Positions 6,518 to 6,630 of a stretch of DNA of 6,630 nucleotides are shown here, piece by piece. The translations under genes were made by a program, and so were the position numbers. The notes under the pieces were generated by a model that was given only the letters and a program-made list of their open reading frames with translations, did no database searches and had not been told where the DNA came from. Source of the stretch: Terriglobia bacterium (GTDB lineage: Bacteria; Acidobacteriota; Terriglobia; UBA7540); NCBI GenBank assembly GCA_030042795.1, contig JASHYZ010000298.1, forward strand, positions 1-6,630, written 5' to 3'. Position 1 is the first letter of the stretch, and each line of letters opens with the position of its first letter.

Positions 6518-6630
6518 CTATTTGCGGATGCCCAGCCGCTCAATCAACTGCTTGTGGCGCGCAGGATCGCGGCCTCTCAGGTATTCCAACAGTCGTTTAC
6601 GCTTGCCGACCATGATCAGCAGCCCACGCC
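6518..6630 (-). CDS. rpsO: 30S ribosomal protein S15, C-terminal part (cut by right window edge)
   Basis: The last 36 codons and the TAG stop (6518-6520) are present; the N-terminal part lies beyond the right edge. The peptide starts [20 protein letters not shown] and ends LIERLGIRK. This is the highly conserved S15 tail (compare RGLLMMVGKRRRLLDYL...[10 protein letters not shown] in other bacteria). S15 is a primary 16S rRNA-binding protein of the small-subunit platform and is about 89 aa long in most bacteria, so roughly 53 residues are missing here. Adjacency to pnp on the same strand, with a spacer of about 300 nt, matches the widespread rpsO-pnp arrangement and supports both calls. Confidence 0.96.
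   Translation of the reverse strand, partial: RGLLIMVGKRKRLLEYLRGRDPARHKQLIERLGIRK

Noticed and set aside
6175..6543. 122-codon minus-strand frame across the rpsO-pnp spacer
   Set aside because: It overlaps the ends of both rpsO and pnp in another frame, has low-complexity Ser/Pro/Ala-rich sequence and runs through the leader hairpins, so it is not a credible gene.

Overview
This window comes from a moderately GC-rich, Gram-negative bacterial chromosome. The best guess is an Acidobacteriota member. The evidence is a large Oar-like TonB-dependent receptor with an N-terminal carboxypeptidase-regulatory-like domain, a C-terminal NLTNHLNPRDV-type strand, and intergenic palindromes of a type common in that phylum and its neighbours. 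This assignment is inference from protein style, since no rRNA or other phylogenetic marker is complete here.

All five recognisable genes lie on the minus strand, so the window is read from right to left. First is the 3' end of rpsO (ribosomal protein S15, cut by the right edge). After a 297-nt leader with several hairpins comes a complete pnp (polynucleotide phosphorylase, 706 aa). Next is a short repeat-rich spacer and a complete single-domain STAS protein of the anti-sigma-factor-antagonist type. A second repeat-containing spacer follows, then a complete 846-aa TonB-dependent outer-membrane receptor. Last is the 5' part of an Nramp/MntH divalent-metal transporter that runs off the left edge.

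Functionally there are three blocks. rpsO-pnp is the classic conserved pair of translation and RNA-turnover genes, with a structured pnp leader where pnp autocontrol would be expected. The STAS gene stands alone, with no anti-sigma kinase beside it in the window. The TonB receptor and the Nramp transporter are codirectional and about 110 bp apart. Together they could form an outer-membrane plus inner-membrane metal uptake route, but the substrate cannot be read from the sequence.

The non-coding DNA is the less ordinary part. It holds a degenerate heptameric tandem repeat that runs up to the STAS start codon, a 12-bp-stem palindrome directly after pnp, and an imperfect inverted-repeat element of about 80 bp between the STAS and receptor genes. 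I see no CRISPR array, transposase, tRNA or rRNA, and no convincing new multi-gene system.
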